Assembly: GCF_945859705.1 (NCBI RefSeq)
Contig: NC_079134.1
Location: 68,506,625-68,570,624 of the forward strand
Source: Episyrphus balteatus
Taxonomy: Eukaryota; Arthropoda; Insecta; Diptera; Syrphidae
Length of the DNA: 64,000 bases
Direction: 5' to 3'
Shown here: one piece after another, positions 43,106-55,140 of the stretch
How the letters are laid out: the number at the start of each line of letters is the position of its first letter
How positions within the stretch are numbered: position 1 is the first letter of the stretch
Program-made: the position numbers and the translations under genes
The notes under the pieces: model-generated
The model's database searches: none
The model's input: only the letters and a program-made list of their open reading frames with translations
Told to the model about the DNA's origin: nothing

Positions 43106-44915
43106 AAGACTTCCATTTGCTGTTGATTCATATAATTTTCATTTCAATGTTCAATATTGTAAATATTTATCATTCAAATCATTGTTTACTCAAAATTAAT
43201 ACTTCATGTTTAATCACTTTAAAATACTTTATATTTGAAATCATATATTTCATTGATTTAAAATTATTAAAAAATCATATAAAAGGCAGAGCTTGATTCA
43301 AAACAAATCGCTCTTGTTTGATATTTCATTGAGCAAAGGTTGCCTAGCGCTAACATTCTCAAAAAAGTATCACAGCAGGGGGAGGGGCTTTAATTATAAG
43401 CCAACCATAATATTTTACAAAAAATAGTTCAACGCAGTTTGTGGTTGAATTTCTCAGTTATTTTATTAATAAATTGTTTATATTTATATTTGAAAATATA
43501 ACAAAACGTGTTTTCATTCACCTTTGTTGGTGATTCAATTTTCTTTTGTTTAATACTTTTCTTCGTTTATCTGTTCAACGTTTACTGCGGTCTTCGGACA
43601 GTATAAGCGCCTCAGAATAAATAAACAAAGCTGCGATTTCTAGATTTGTGACAGATAATTTGAGAACTGATACTACACAATAGTATCCAAATGAGTATGT
43701 ACGAACCTGCTCGAACAATTTCAATTTTTTAAAACGATCGTTCGTGCTCGATCGTTTTCTCTCTATACTCGTAAATCATCTTACTCATAAACAAAAATAC
43801 TCACAAACAAAACCATAGAAATTGTTTGAACTCATGAGTATACTCGGTCCCCAATACCCACGGACAAAATTACTCGTAAACAGATCGACTGTTCATAAAC
43901 ACTACGCTTTACTCGAAATGATCGAAAGTGATCGAACGTGATCGAAAAATCATGAACAGTTTGAACAATGAAAACAACAACTTCCAATTTGTACGCCTGT
44001 ATTTGGGTACCTGTTGCATATTTTTTTTTATTTAGGTTTTGAGGGAGTTAAAGCAGGTTATTTAATTTTACAATTGTGGTTTTAGAAAGGGTTTATCAGT
44101 GACTGCGTAAATAAAAAAGTAATTAGTCGTTAGGTAACAATACAAATGTGATAGCCCAGTTAATTTGTGCAGGTAGGTTCGTAATAGAAACATATGCTTA
44201 AAAAATATGCAATAATGCGATTTAGGATGATTGTTTTTAAACAAATTACTATTTTTTCGGGTAGGTAAACTGTAAATAATTTGATGATTGCGAATTCAAA
44301 CTTAAAGATAAGTCCAATTTAATTTTTTTTTTTCATATACATATACATACAATAGAGTGGAGCGTTTGCACTGCGTGCAACTCATGGTTTATGCCTTGTG
44401 CTCTTCTGAACATATTCTGATACTTTTTTTTTATTCGACAATGGAAAAATAAAAATCGGGAACCCTCTGAAGATTGCTCGTATTTCACGAAAATCGATAT
44501 TTTATGAGGCGTTAGAACCCATCTGAATTGACTTAATCTTTTTCATTTCACTACCAACTGCTCATAACTTATGCTGAGTGGTCTCTAGAACCAGATCTGA
44601 TCCCCTATTTTGAGTCGTTAATGGAAAAAACGAAATCGGGAAGGGTCCGAAAAATGCACATTTTCGCAAAAATTAGGATTTTTTAAATTGTATAAAATCC
44701 CACCCAGAACAAATTTCTTTTCCAACTTGTTTGTATTTGCTATATTTGTTAGAACCTATTTGAACCTTATAAGCTATGGAGCACTCAAACTGAGAACTTT
44801 TCTGTAATAATGACGTCGTTTATGGGGGATTTAAGAAAATGCTACTTTGACATCCCTTGACCCATTTCAATAGAATTTTAAATTCAAATACTACACTTAA
44901 AAACTTCGTTAATAA
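43106..44915. other. Unassigned region, no gene seen
   Basis: Around 43730-43970 several CGATCGTTCG/GATCGAA words occur on both strands, suggesting a weak, decayed inverted repeat. 44420-44720 contains two loosely similar stretches with AAAATCGGGAA. No open reading frame over 60 codons starts here. Confidence 0.4.
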
Positions 44916-45246
44916 TTTAGTTTTTATATAAAACACTAACCTTTGTAACTGCATTTAATTTATGTCGATATCTTATTTCAATCCTTAGATATTTGACATT
45001 TAGGTGTTTCCATAATTCTTGCCCATGCTAAATTTTTATTTTGAAGTCAAAATGGCGTAATAATTATACCGTTTAACGATTTACTCTTATTAATTTAACA
45101 ATATTAAAAACAAAAGTTTGTGAAAAAAATTAAGCATGGGCAAGAATTATGGAAACACCTAAATGTCAAATATCTAAGGATTGAAATAAAATATCGACAT
45201 AAATTAAATGCAGTTACAAAGGTTAGTGTTTTATATAAAAACTAAA
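44916..45246. repeat. Inverted repeat with 114-base arms
   Basis: 44916-45029 and 45133-45246 are almost perfect complements (for example GGTGTTTCCATAATTCTTGC and its inverse), with a loop of about 100 bases. It would fold into a stable hairpin. It lies four bases left of the next MITE. Confidence 0.92.
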
Positions 45247-45250
45247 TATT

Positions 45251-45460
45251 AGTTGCCTATTTGCGGCCGTCTCCAGTTACCGGCCACCTTTCGCAAAATC
45301 GTTATAACTAGTGATTTCAAAAGGGTTTATTCCAAATTTTCACACGTATGCTGTCTTAACATATAAGAGCAAAATTTTGGAATAAACCCTACGAAATCCC
45401 TACTTATAACGATTTTCCGAAAGGTGGCCGGAAACTGGAGAGGGCCGAAAATAGGCAACT
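45251..45460. mobile_element. 210-bp hairpin MITE with AGTTGCCTAT ends
   Basis: AGTTGCCTATTTGCGGCCGT at 45251 and its near complement ending at 45460 begin arms that match through CTCCAGTTACCGGCCACCTT and on to GGGTTTATTCCAAA, leaving a loop of about 40 bases. No clear target duplication. Confidence 0.82.
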
Positions 45461-46180
45461 CTACCCTATGGATCATGGATCTTATGAAATATATCATTTT
45501 GTAATGGTGATAATTTAACTGTTATATTGATTACGTAAAATCCCCCTCGTGCTAAAAGCATGAATGTGAAAAATTAAAAGCATGGTATTGGTGTTGGTTT
45601 TCAAAGCAAATCACTATCGTAAATTGTGACCGAATCCAACATTTTTCGATTGGAAACATTAATTTATTATCCTGGGGGGTCATTCCGTAATTATCAAAAC
45701 GATAATCGCAATAACGATAATGGAAAACGTGATCGTCTTTTATTTGCTCTCCGTAACTCAATCGCTATCGTCTCGTTTGTCATAATGAAATTGCATACTT
45801 TAGGATGCTTATTGAAGTACTAATTGAATTGGGTAGAGAAAAATAAAATGGCGTATGCCCATAATTAAAAACCTTGCAGTTATAGGATGTACATAAATTT
45901 AAAATATAATTATTTCAGTTGAATAGGCTTTGCTTTTCAATTCAAATTTGTAACGATATCAGATTTTTTTAAAAACCATTGTGTTTCATTCTCATATTCA
46001 TTCGCTGTGTAAAACTCAAAGAAGCAACATTAAAACTATCTGTATCCTGAACAAAGTTTGTGTTTTAATTCCTTATTCTAATAGGTTATGGGTCCAAGTG
46101 CTTTTTAAAAGATAAAAGCTAAAAAATTTAAATTAATTAAACCATTTTGTGATATAAACAATTGAAATATTTTGAACGTG
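45461..46180. other. Unassigned region
   Basis: No gene seen. Around 45690-45780 short ATAACGATAAT/ACGATAATCG words repeat. The frames at 45552-45823 on the two strands overlap and have no recognisable features. Confidence 0.4.
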
Positions 46181-46186
46181 TAGAAA

Positions 46187-46610
46187 TGCAAAATCAAAAA
46201 ATGAAAAGGAATATTACCCCATTCAACGGGGAAAATTATAGCATCTGGAAATTTCGATTGAGGGCTCTTGTTGCTGAGGAATACTGTTTGCCAGCTTTGG
46301 AGGAGACAAGGACACAGGAGAATGACGAATGATGGAACGAATAGCGTAAGGCTGCCTTAAAGTGCACTTGAGCGACACGATGATTTGAATGATTACCGAG
46401 GAAAAGACAACTCTAGACATCATAAAGAAACTTGATGAGATCTATGAAAGGAAGAGTCTAGCTACGCAGTTATCTGTGCAAAAACGATTTTTAACTTTCA
46501 AGTTCAAAAGCGACATTTCTCTTATGGAACACTTCATAAAATTTGACCCAGTACCGGCAAAGAGAATGCAACGCCATCAACATCAAAGACGTCTCCAGAG
46601 AAAAGTAGTG
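46187..46610 (+). pseudogene. Copia-type Gag fragment
   Basis: From the ATG at 46187 the plus strand reads ITPFNGENYSIWKFRLRALV, the start of Ty1/copia Gag polyproteins. Stops and a frame change follow near 46330-46390, and the next piece (from 46389) reads ITEEKTTLDIIKKLDEIYER and FLTFKFKSDISLMEHF, again copia Gag. Nothing of the zinc knuckle, protease, integrase or RT is present and no LTR was found. It ends where the Jockey-clade ORF1 tail begins, so it is a small remnant. Confidence 0.82.
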
Positions 46611-46623
46611 TAAACTGTAAACT

Positions 46624-46974
46624 GATACGCCGAAGAGGCAGCTACACCCGTAATAAATTATCCTGAACCTGACGCAATATCTCACTGCCTGACTTTAATT
46701 TTGTCAAAATTTGAGGATCAGGTTAAACTTAATAATAGAATATGTGATAGGCTAGCTAAAATTGAAAACCTTAAAATTATTACGTGTAATACCAATGGGG
46801 ATTATGGCAGAGACTTGGAGAACTAGAAATGGTTATACGGGAACAAGATATTGACATTTGTTTGATATCAGAAACCCATGTTAAAAAAGAATCAAATTTC
46901 AATATAAACGGTTTTCTAGATTACCACACAATTCATCCGTCGAACAAAGCAAGAGGCGGAGCATCATTATACAG
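46624..46974 (+). pseudogene. Jockey-clade element: Gag C-terminus and first half of endonuclease
   Basis: The plus strand gives YAEEAATP and ILSKFEDQVKLN (end of Gag), then LKIITCNTNG (endonuclease start, catalytic Asn). After a frameshift near 46800-46824 come QDIDICLISETHVKKES (catalytic Glu) and HPSNKARGGASLY, ending at 46973. The remainder of the endonuclease resumes at 59372, after a 12.4-kb insertion. Together with 62530-64000 these pieces form one Jockey-clade element. Confidence 0.85.
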
Positions 46975-48174
46975 GGTGTCCCGGGATGAGATAAGAAGAC
47001 TTTGAGGGATGATTCTTGGGTATATTCTAAGAAAAAAATTGTAACTCTATCTGCAAAATTGATACCCTTCAGCGATGATTTAAGAAAACGCTTACTTTGG
47101 CATGCCTTTACTCATGTTAATGTTAATAACTCCGTTAATACTTATGATAAAAACTTCATTAATGTCTTGATTTTTAGAAGAAATGCTATTCTTTGTACCT
47201 GCCACTAAGAAATATCGATAAATGTGTTATAAACATAATGTTTTATAAATTTATTTTTATGAAGTTTGCCAGAAAACTCATAGATTTTATAATATTTAGG
47301 AAACCTGCACAAGGTAAAATCTGTAAAAAAAAGTGTTTTTTTGCTTTAGTCAAAAATGGGTACGAATTAAAATTTTATTTTTGAAGTTTAAGTTTATTTC
47401 TGTGTACAACAATTATAGTGTGCTCTTTTATTTTGTGTGCTTAATATAGCATGTTTTTTTGGAAATATTAATTTATTCTACCTATTGTCCCTTTTTTAAT
47501 GATGGTTCAGAGAATACATTCTTCTTGTTCCACAAGAAGTTCTAATGATGTCAAATAAGTAACGCTTTTCACTCCTTTTCATAAAAAAGCCAATATTTTG
47601 CAGTTTGGAGAACTTGCAAATCATTGAACTGGTCCATTTCTTCCCATCCAATGATAACCGTAATCTTTATCAGCCAATCTTAAAATTCGTGTCCTTAGTG
47701 CGCTGGGGGGTCATCTTATTCGTAATATGAAGTAGCTAATTGAATCAGTGAAATATCCTGGATTGTATCTGGTAAATCATATTGGAGAACCTCCATGAAT
47801 TAATATTAGCAATAAAATAAAAAAAAAAAAACGGGCTCTATCAAGCACACAAAATCGAGAAGGACTTTTTAAATAATTGTTGTAACTATATCTTAAACAG
47901 AAATAAACTTAAACTACAAAAATAAATTTTTAATTCGTTACCATTTTTGACTAAAGCAAAAAAACACATTTTTTAGAGATTTTACCTGTGCAGGTTTTCC
48001 TAAATATCATAAAGTCTATGAGTTTTCTGGCAAACTTGTTCATTATTGTTTTCTTCATTAAAATAAATTTAAAAAACACTATGTTTATAACACATTTATC
48101 GAAGAAAATCGGTTCCAAAGTCAAAAATTATCATGGATAAGAAAAAAATAATTCCATTTAAAAATTAATCTGTG

Positions 48175-48680
48175 CTATTGAGGTATCCGTTCGGAGAAAT
48201 TTTTTTCCCGATTTGTTCGAAATCGGAGAATTTTCTACCGAGATATCCGTTCCGATTGACATATCGGAGAATCTTCCGATGAAACATGACGCCCATCAAC
48301 GCATTGCGATGAAGTGTGTTCAGTTAAGACTTTTGACAGTTGTGCTTTGAATTTCATCGGGAATTCTACGACACAAAATAGTTGCGGAATATTTTCAGGA
48401 AGCTGAATTTCACAGAAAAAAAAAATATAAAAATGTTAATATAATTTTGATTTTTTAGTGTAGATTAATAAAAAACAGCGACAAACCTCAGCAAGAGAGG
48501 TTGGTTGAAATTAAGAAGACTTGATCATCACAAGGATTTTTATTTATTTAATAAATCACACTGTCAAATGAATGCAATTGTATACTTTATTTTTTTTTTC
48601 AGAAGTGGATACATTGAAAAAAAGTTCCGATCGGAACGGGCTATCGTTTCGGAACTTTCTCCGAACGGATACCTCGATAG
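48175..48680. mobile_element. 506-bp MITE with CTATTGAGGTATCC ends
   Basis: CTATTGAGGTATCCGTTCGG at 48175 and its near complement (CCGAACGGATACCTCGATAG) ending at 48680. The matching arm of the foldback at 47180-47230 lacks any insert, so it lies within sequence added to the right arm. GATATCCGTTCCGAT-type words repeat inside. No coding capacity. Confidence 0.75.
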
Positions 48681-48789
48681 GGATGAATATCTGAGCAAAT
48701 AAAAAAGATTTTAATATTTTTTAATGGCAGGTACAAAGAATAGCATTTCTTCTAGAAATCAAGACATTAATAAAGTTTTTGTCATCATA

Positions 48790-49860
48790 TATATTATTAC
48801 CGTTGTCGTTGCAAATATATAGAAAGCGTTAGTGGTAAATTGCAAATTCTCATCCAGATAAAATGGATCGAAAGATTAATTTGAAATTCGATCCTTTAGA
48901 CTAGTGAAAACAGGCTATTTTTGCCATCATTTTTCTTCGACCATGGTTATGGATCGAATGCTCTGAACCCCACGACATGAACAAATTTCTCAGAACATAA
49001 TGAAAACAACTTGGATGCAAGGGAGATGGAAGAATTAAACTAATTTTCACTTAATAAAAATGTGATGAACGAAGTGTGGATTAAATAAAAACTGCTTTAA
49101 AAATATTTTTTGTGTAATTCAACGTGTTTTTTACACAAATTATGGAAAACAAAAATCTAATTTGTGACAGAAATCTATGCGCGCATGTACTCATTGCGGT
49201 TAATCCTCATGTTTTCAGAAATAGAATGAAGCAGTCTGTTCGATTTTGACATATAAACCTATGCGAGCTCATGTCTATTATAGTTGGGCCTTAAGGCAGT
49301 ACCCAAACAGACTTGATGATGGGAATAGATACAAATAATTGTTTTATTTTATTCAGTAAGCACATAATGCAATTTTTTGATATGAATAATTTAATCCACA
49401 TCGTGTAGTTCCGATAACCAATGAAAGATACAAAATATTTTGCTATTTTCAACTTTGGTATACTTAGCGTAGTTCCTTCAACATCAAGTGCGATCCTACC
49501 TTTATTTTCATCATTCTTTCAGATCATTGAACACTTCTACATAAGATGTTTCCAAAACACCCCGCCTCCACAGGAGATATTTTTCTCTAACTCAATGTCT
49601 AACATCTACAACATAACAATTTTTTTTTTTCCTGGCTGGGCAAATTTTGTTTGGACATTTTATTTCATATGCCTCGTTCGCCAGAGGATGATGTATGATT
49701 TTTTGCGGACAAAATTTATTTTATATGCAGTCAATTTTGTATGAATACTTCTTTTTGTTAATTTTTTTCAATTTATACATGTACTTATTGCTTGCTTTGT
49801 TTTTTTTTTGCCTTCTAAAAAATAAACAACCTTTTTTTTATAAAAATCAATTATAATATC
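48790..49860. other. Left part of the Helitron-like insertion, no gene seen
   Basis: Non-coding, AT-rich. At 49296-49313 there is one end (GTACCCAAACAGACTT) of the GGTCTGTTTGGGT MITE family, facing right, without a left partner. The 107-codon frame at 49421-49744 is hydrophobic and not recognised. Confidence 0.45.
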
Positions 49861-49882
49861 TGTGCCTACGTTCTGTAACTTA

Positions 49883-51289
49883 TGTCGTTTTCTTTCACTC
49901 CAATGAGAGTACCCTTTTAGTACTTATTTTTGCACTTTTGAAGGTTTTGTGTTCTTTGACGCCACAAAAGTGTAAAAAAAAAATTACTCCGGAGTAATTT
50001 TAGTACTACGGAGTACCCCGGATTTACTCCACATTTTTAGTCAGATTTACACCGATTTACACACACACTTATGAATTTGAAGTTTGACATTTTAAAATTT
50101 TGTTTGAAAATTGAAAAATGCGAAAAGTTTTCCTTTCAAACTCTTTTGTTATTAACAGAAAACAACCATTATGAATATATTTTTCCTGTATTATATTCCG
50201 CCAGATATATTTCTTCCATTTTTTTCGTTAATTCTTCACTTTTTCCAAAATTAAATTGAAAACCGAATAAAAAAAATTTTCCGCCAGTGTTCTTCATCAA
50301 TAAAAAAAAATCCTGTGCCATATAACAAAAAAATCCCATTTTTTTCTGCTTTGATGGGATATTTTTATTTTACAATTATAAAATCAAACTAAGGGTGTGC
50401 GTCAATTAGGCTGAAAAAAAACGATCAGAAGCATAATGAAAAATACCAAAAGCAAAACTAAGTCCGCTTCTACACGAAGACGCAAAGCGCGATACGCACA
50501 TAAGAGCAAAGGAGAAATAAAGTTCGAAAAAAAAGGAAGGAAGATTTTCTACCGTGAGTCTCCGGTAAAAAAATTTGTGACTCTTTTTGACGTTTATCTT
50601 TGATCTTGTTCTTTTTTTTTTGCTGTTCTGCTTTATTTTATTTCGTCGGTTGCGGAATCTGCTTCGTCGGTTGTGTATTATTTGCGTGTATAGTAACGTT
50701 TTTAATTTATGCAAAAGTTTTCGTTGCACATAGACCCCGCACGGGGGTTGTTTTTTTTTTTTGTATATTTTGGTGTTTTTTTTTTAATTAAAATACATAG
50801 TCTGCTTCTACACGAATACGTAGACGCACAAGATGCTCATAAGAGCAAAGGAGAAATCGATCTTTCTCCCTCTCTTGTTCTTATGTGCATCTCGTGCGTC
50901 TACGTCTTCCTATAGAAGTCGTCATACGAAAACAAGAACAAAATAAAACCAAAGAAAATAACTCAAATTTGTGTCTTCAAAAACAATAATACACGTGTAG
51001 AAGCCCGTGACGCACCGTAACGAAAATCAAAAGGAAATTGGAAGATGATTTCTACGCCTTCCGTCTTCGTGTATTATGCTTCATATGTTATTAATATTAA
51101 TTTTTTTTTTCAATTCATAAAATGTTTTCCCTAGGCCTGTTATCACTATTTTTTTCAAGGATATTATCCATTTTTGCCTTGTCACACACACTATTACATA
51201 AAAAAAAAATTACTCTCATTATGTTCTTTCACTCCAGAAAAAGGAGTAAAAATTTAGAGTACTCCTTAATAGAGTGAAAGAAAACGATA
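49883..51289. mobile_element. Family H non-autonomous DNA transposon, copy B
   Basis: Same ends and orientation as copy A, flanked by TTA (49880-49882 and 51290-51292). The right end has one change (CGATA for CGACA). It is the longest of the three copies because it keeps an internal hairpin at about 50818-50908. There is no transposase. Confidence 0.88.
50818..50908. repeat. Hairpin inside H copy B
   Basis: CGTAGACGCACAAGATGC and its near complement GCATCTCGTGCGTCTACG bound arms of about 40 bases that meet at AGAAATCGATCTTTCT. Copies A and C keep only parts of it (around 6545-6600 and 6765-6800 in A; 58325-58370 and 58670-58700 in C). Confidence 0.75.
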
Positions 51290-51493
51290 TTAGTCGAGAA
51301 CTTCTCGCATCGAAAAATTTTAAAACAAAAATTCCATACGTTTCTCTATTTGGAAAAATAACCTGTTAGACCAGTGCCAATCCGGTTTTCAGAGGGCAAA
51401 AGTTGAACAAATTATTAGCAGCATATGGGTGGTGGGAAAATTTAGGATAAATGGTATATGAAAGGGGAAAAATAAATTGCCCACAAAAAAATT

Positions 51494-51514
51494 GGGGGAA
51501 AGGGGGTGGGTGGG
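51494..51514 (+). other. G-quadruplex-type run
   Basis: GGGGG AAA GGGGG T GGG T GGG satisfies the four-G-tract pattern; a further GGGG T GGG follows at about 51524. It stands out in AT-rich DNA. No function is implied. Confidence 0.6.
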
Positions 51515-52267
51515 CGAAAAAGTGGGGTGGGTGTCAAAAATCATGGTTTTTTACGATTTCTGTCAAAACTAGACGTCCTATCGAAAAAAGTCAAATGCAA
51601 AAGTTGTAGGTAGTATAAATGTCTACAACTTTTACTCAAACAATTTTTTTCTATAACCTCAAAAATATTGGAAAAAATGCAAAAATACGATTTTTTGATT
51701 TTTTATTTTTATCTTTTACAAAAATGGTTGGATTTTACCAAAACTTGGTTAAAAACTGCTCTGTTATGTTTTTTATCTATTAAAAATGTTTTTTGAGCAA
51801 AAAGTGTATTTTTGGATTTTTGACGAATTTAATTTGAAAAAATAGCCTATTTTTCAATCAAAAAAGTTACCGAAAAAATTTTTGATTTTTGAAAAGTTTG
51901 AAATGAAATTATTTAGAATAAAACCTATTATTTAAGATTGTGTGGAAAAACTATACTTTTGTTTTAGAAAATATTGAGAAAAATTGAAAAAAACAAAAAA
52001 ACGATTTTTAAGATCGATTTTTCCGTAAATGACAGTAATATTGGCGAGAAATAATTTTCCATAGAAACTTAATTATACTTTTCTAATGGCATTTGACCTT
52101 CTTAATTTGAATCTAGCATTAGAATAGCTCTAACGTAAAAAGTTTTTGAGATATTGAATTTTGAACGTCCAAAACACTATTTTTGTGATGTTTTGCATGG
52201 TAATATCTCAAAAACGTGATGTGATAGAATTTTTCTGACTTCGGATTCGAGCTCAACGCACAAAAAA

Positions 52268-52415
52268 CCATTAGAAAAATATACTTTGGTTTCTATAAAA
52301 AAAAACTTTTTGACTAGTGAATTCGAACAAGGCATTCGATTTTTTCTTCCCTGTTCGAATTCACTAGTCAAAAAGTTTTTTTTTTTATAGAAATCAAAGT
52401 ATATTTTTCTAATGG
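52268..52415. repeat. Hairpin with about 62-base arms
   Basis: Left arm 52268-52329 and right arm 52352-52415 are near perfect complements, joined by a 22-base loop. The inner stem contains GACTAGTGAATTCGAACA. The arms differ mainly in the length of an A/T run and one G:T-type change. It lies in element N. Confidence 0.88.
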
Positions 52416-53256
52416 GCAGTTAGGGCATGTAATTTTTTCTTTTTTTTTTTCTTTAATATTCTTTTTTTTTTAATTTAAAAATTTAAGTGATACAAAAATA
52501 AATTACCGTGAACACTTTTACTTTTAACACATCTCACATTTAATGCAAGATTATCAAATTTTTTTCAAATATCTTACTTTCTCGCTTGTGAGTAATTTTG
52601 GCAGTTCAATCGAGAAAAATTATCTCCATAATTTTCTTACAGACACAGTTTTATTCACATTTTTCCAGTCTGTCAAGCATTTTGATTCAGAAATGTTTCA
52701 AGGCGAGAAAAATTTGTTTATAGAAACAAACGAATGTGATAAAATGATTTTTGTGTCGATTTACATTATTTCTGTTCCGATTTGCGTGTTTCATGCGAGA
52801 AATTTCTCGATGCGAGAGTTACAGAACGTAGGCACTGTTAAATAAATTCAAAATAAATAAATAAATTCAAAAATTATATACCATTTCATGAAATCTCATT
52901 CAATTCAACATAAAACATTCAAAAATTCGCAAAACAAACAATTATATTTGGTCGTCCGCTACTACGGAGACAACATTCCTCATGAGAGGACAAAAAATAA
53001 TGAAAAAACTACACTTCCATAAGAAAAAAAACACATCTGTCAAATTCGTTGTTAGACATCCGTGTTCAGACAAAATCGAAGACACGATTGTCTAACATTG
53101 AATCGTAACAAGAAATGGCGAGCCTCCACAAGACATTTCTTGTTAAGACACGTCAACATGACAAAAATTATCTCCTGTGGAGGCGGCCTGAAATGATTGG
53201 AAAGTGGAAGTGTTCATCGCTTTTGACAGGACCTTTGGAATGAGTTCAGTTATGAT

Positions 53257-54288
53257 ATTGGGCTTTTAAGCAATTTGTCTTTTTCCTTTCTATCATAACT
53301 GTTAGTTAAAGAAGAACAAGAAAAAACCAACCAATCAGATCAAATCAATTCTGAGGAAAACAAACGCATACCAGGGTTGAAAAATCGTCTTTGAGCATTG
53401 TATCGAAAGTGAAATAAAAAGTGTATCGAATTGTACTTTTTGAATCTTTCAAATTTTATTAAAGAATAATTCGAAAAATTTATTTTAAATGAACGAAAAA
53501 CTTTAAGATAAACCAAAAACTAAATGAATTTTTTTTTTCAAAAAAATCGGAAAAACTTTTGAGGTCATTTTTGATTTTGTTCTTTGTTACTGTGATCCTA
53601 TTTACAGTTTATAACTGCAAAACACTGATGTTTCCTTACAAATCAAAACTTTGGGCTTTCGTGTTAATGTAAATATGCAGTGAAATATGTAAATATGCAG
53701 AATTATTGCAGGTGTATTGAACTTCAAAATATAGGCTTTAATCTTATCGTCAATGGCTATGAAAATTGAGAAATTGAGGTGAATTTTCCAACAAAAAAAA
53801 AAAAAAATTAAAAAACCTAACCTGTGCAAATTTTTTTTAATAAATCTCACATGTAAACAAAATGTAATGTTCTGAAAAGAAAATTTTATTTCTTTGAAGA
53901 AAATTAAATAAAGACTTTAAATTCACCCTTGACCGTTAAATGTTCTATTCAAATCAAACGTGTATTTGACTAATATTGCAGTTTTAACAATATCTTGGAA
54001 GAATTGAAAAGAAAAAATTGATCCAGAATACCTTTTACATTGATATAAGATTATAAGCGGAAGGACAAAACTGTATTGAATTTAGTAATAGTGTATTTGT
54101 GTACTTTAGCCAAGCCAAGTGTATCGAAAAAAGTACAATCGTATCGACTTTTGCAACCCAGACGCATACTGAGGAAAACATACGCCACTCTTTTCCTCAG
54201 AATTGAAATGTCAAGTTTTTGTTTTTGTTTTTGTTTCTGTTTTTTTTTTTTTTTTCTTCGACACTGACGTTTGGCTTAAAAGCCCAAT
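53257..54288 (+). mobile_element. Family Y element, copy Y2
   Basis: ATTGGGCTTTTAAGC at 53257 and its complement ending at 54288. Terminal regions match Y1 at 8888-9800 in opposite orientation. The interior (about 53390-54170) is not shared and may be either the fuller family sequence or a later insert. CATACTGAGGAAAACATACG near 54165 and CTGAGGAAAACAAACGCATA near 53350 repeat within it. No protein is seen. Confidence 0.65.
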
Positions 54289-54950
54289 TCTATATGAAAA
54301 AAATACTGCCATAAACAAACAATAACAAACGTTAAAATCTAAGAATAGGAAGTATAGGAATGGGTGTTTGAAGAAACCAGTGCGGCATTTTTTTCAGTTT
54401 TACAAAGTAGTGATAGTTACAACGAGCGTTCAATTTTATACAAATTTTATGGACCATTAAAAAGTTATAAATTTCCAAACTCAAAAACACAATTATTCCC
54501 ATGTGGGAACTAGAAATTTGCGATGCGGCGGTACTTAATGTTAATATTAAGGGCTGAAAATTTTACAGTATTTTTTTTCGTCATTTCCAACAATATTTTC
54601 GGTATTACTTTGAACAAACAAATTTTTTTTTTTGAATCAGTCTAATGTATATACATACGTATATGTATATGTAAGAAAGAAAGATAAGGAGTGGTTGGAA
54701 TATTTGGTTTTTGCTTTCGATTTAGGTCCGTTTGGGTACTTCCTGGGCTAAAATATGATAAGTTTCTATTAAAAATGAGAAAACTATGAAATCACAAACC
54801 AATTTTTAAATTTCCGCTTTTGAATAGCGACATAAATTTTAATGGAGGTTAATTTTTGAAAAAGTCAAATACAACACCACAGAAAAATCGTCAAAGGAAA
54901 AATTGTAGGATGTAAAAATCAGACAGAAACAGAACACAGAAACCTTAGTG
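54289..54950. other. Unassigned, with two orphan element ends
   Basis: 54345-54420 matches, in inverse orientation, the end at 62455-62530 (shared words GGAATGGGTGTTTGAAG and ACCAGTGCGGC). 54724-54742 is one end of the GGTCTGTTTGGGT MITE family. No gene is seen. Confidence 0.5.
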
Positions 54951-54952
54951 CC

Positions 54953-55094
54953 GGGCTACACTGTGGTTTTTCAATCGCCTAACCAGTCAGGTTGCAGGCA
55001 AAACGGGTGAAGATTTTATTCTTTTCGACGTTATTTGTTCCTAAAAAATGTAAATTGGAACCTGATTGGGCACAACACTGTGTAGCCAGGCCCT
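54953..55094. mobile_element. Small MITE with GGGCTACACTGTG-type ends
   Basis: GGGCTACACTGTGG at 54953 and CACTGTGTAGCCAGGCCC ending at about 55094 are imperfect inverted repeats. TTAG occurs just outside both ends (about 54947 and 55093), suggesting a 4-bp duplication. Confidence 0.5.
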
Positions 55095-55140
55095 TAGGTA
55101 CGTTCGACAATTTTTTTTATTGGCGATTTAAAGTGCTGTC

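Larger units (their letters stand above)
49861..52836. mobile_element. TIR element N, interrupted by H copy B
   Basis: TGTGCCTACGTTCTGTAACT at 49861 and the complement at 52817-52835 are inverted over 19 bases. CTCGCATCGA lies close inside both ends. The left end is cut by H copy B two bases after the TIR. Without that insert N is about 1.57 kb. It holds a G-rich run at 51494-51514 and a large hairpin at 52268-52415. No protein is seen. The frame at 52543-52845 is not recognised. Confidence 0.7.

Noticed and set aside
46187..46610. A complete copia element
   Set aside because: No LTRs, protease, integrase or RT follow; Jockey-clade sequence begins directly after the Gag piece.
49296..54742. 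Two ends of the GGTCTGTTTGGGT MITE as one 5.4-kb element
   Set aside because: The ends face away from each other, so they belong to two separate partial copies.
54992..55140. N-terminal extension of the RTE-like fragment
   Set aside because: This part covers a small MITE and unrelated DNA; family similarity starts only after about 55141.
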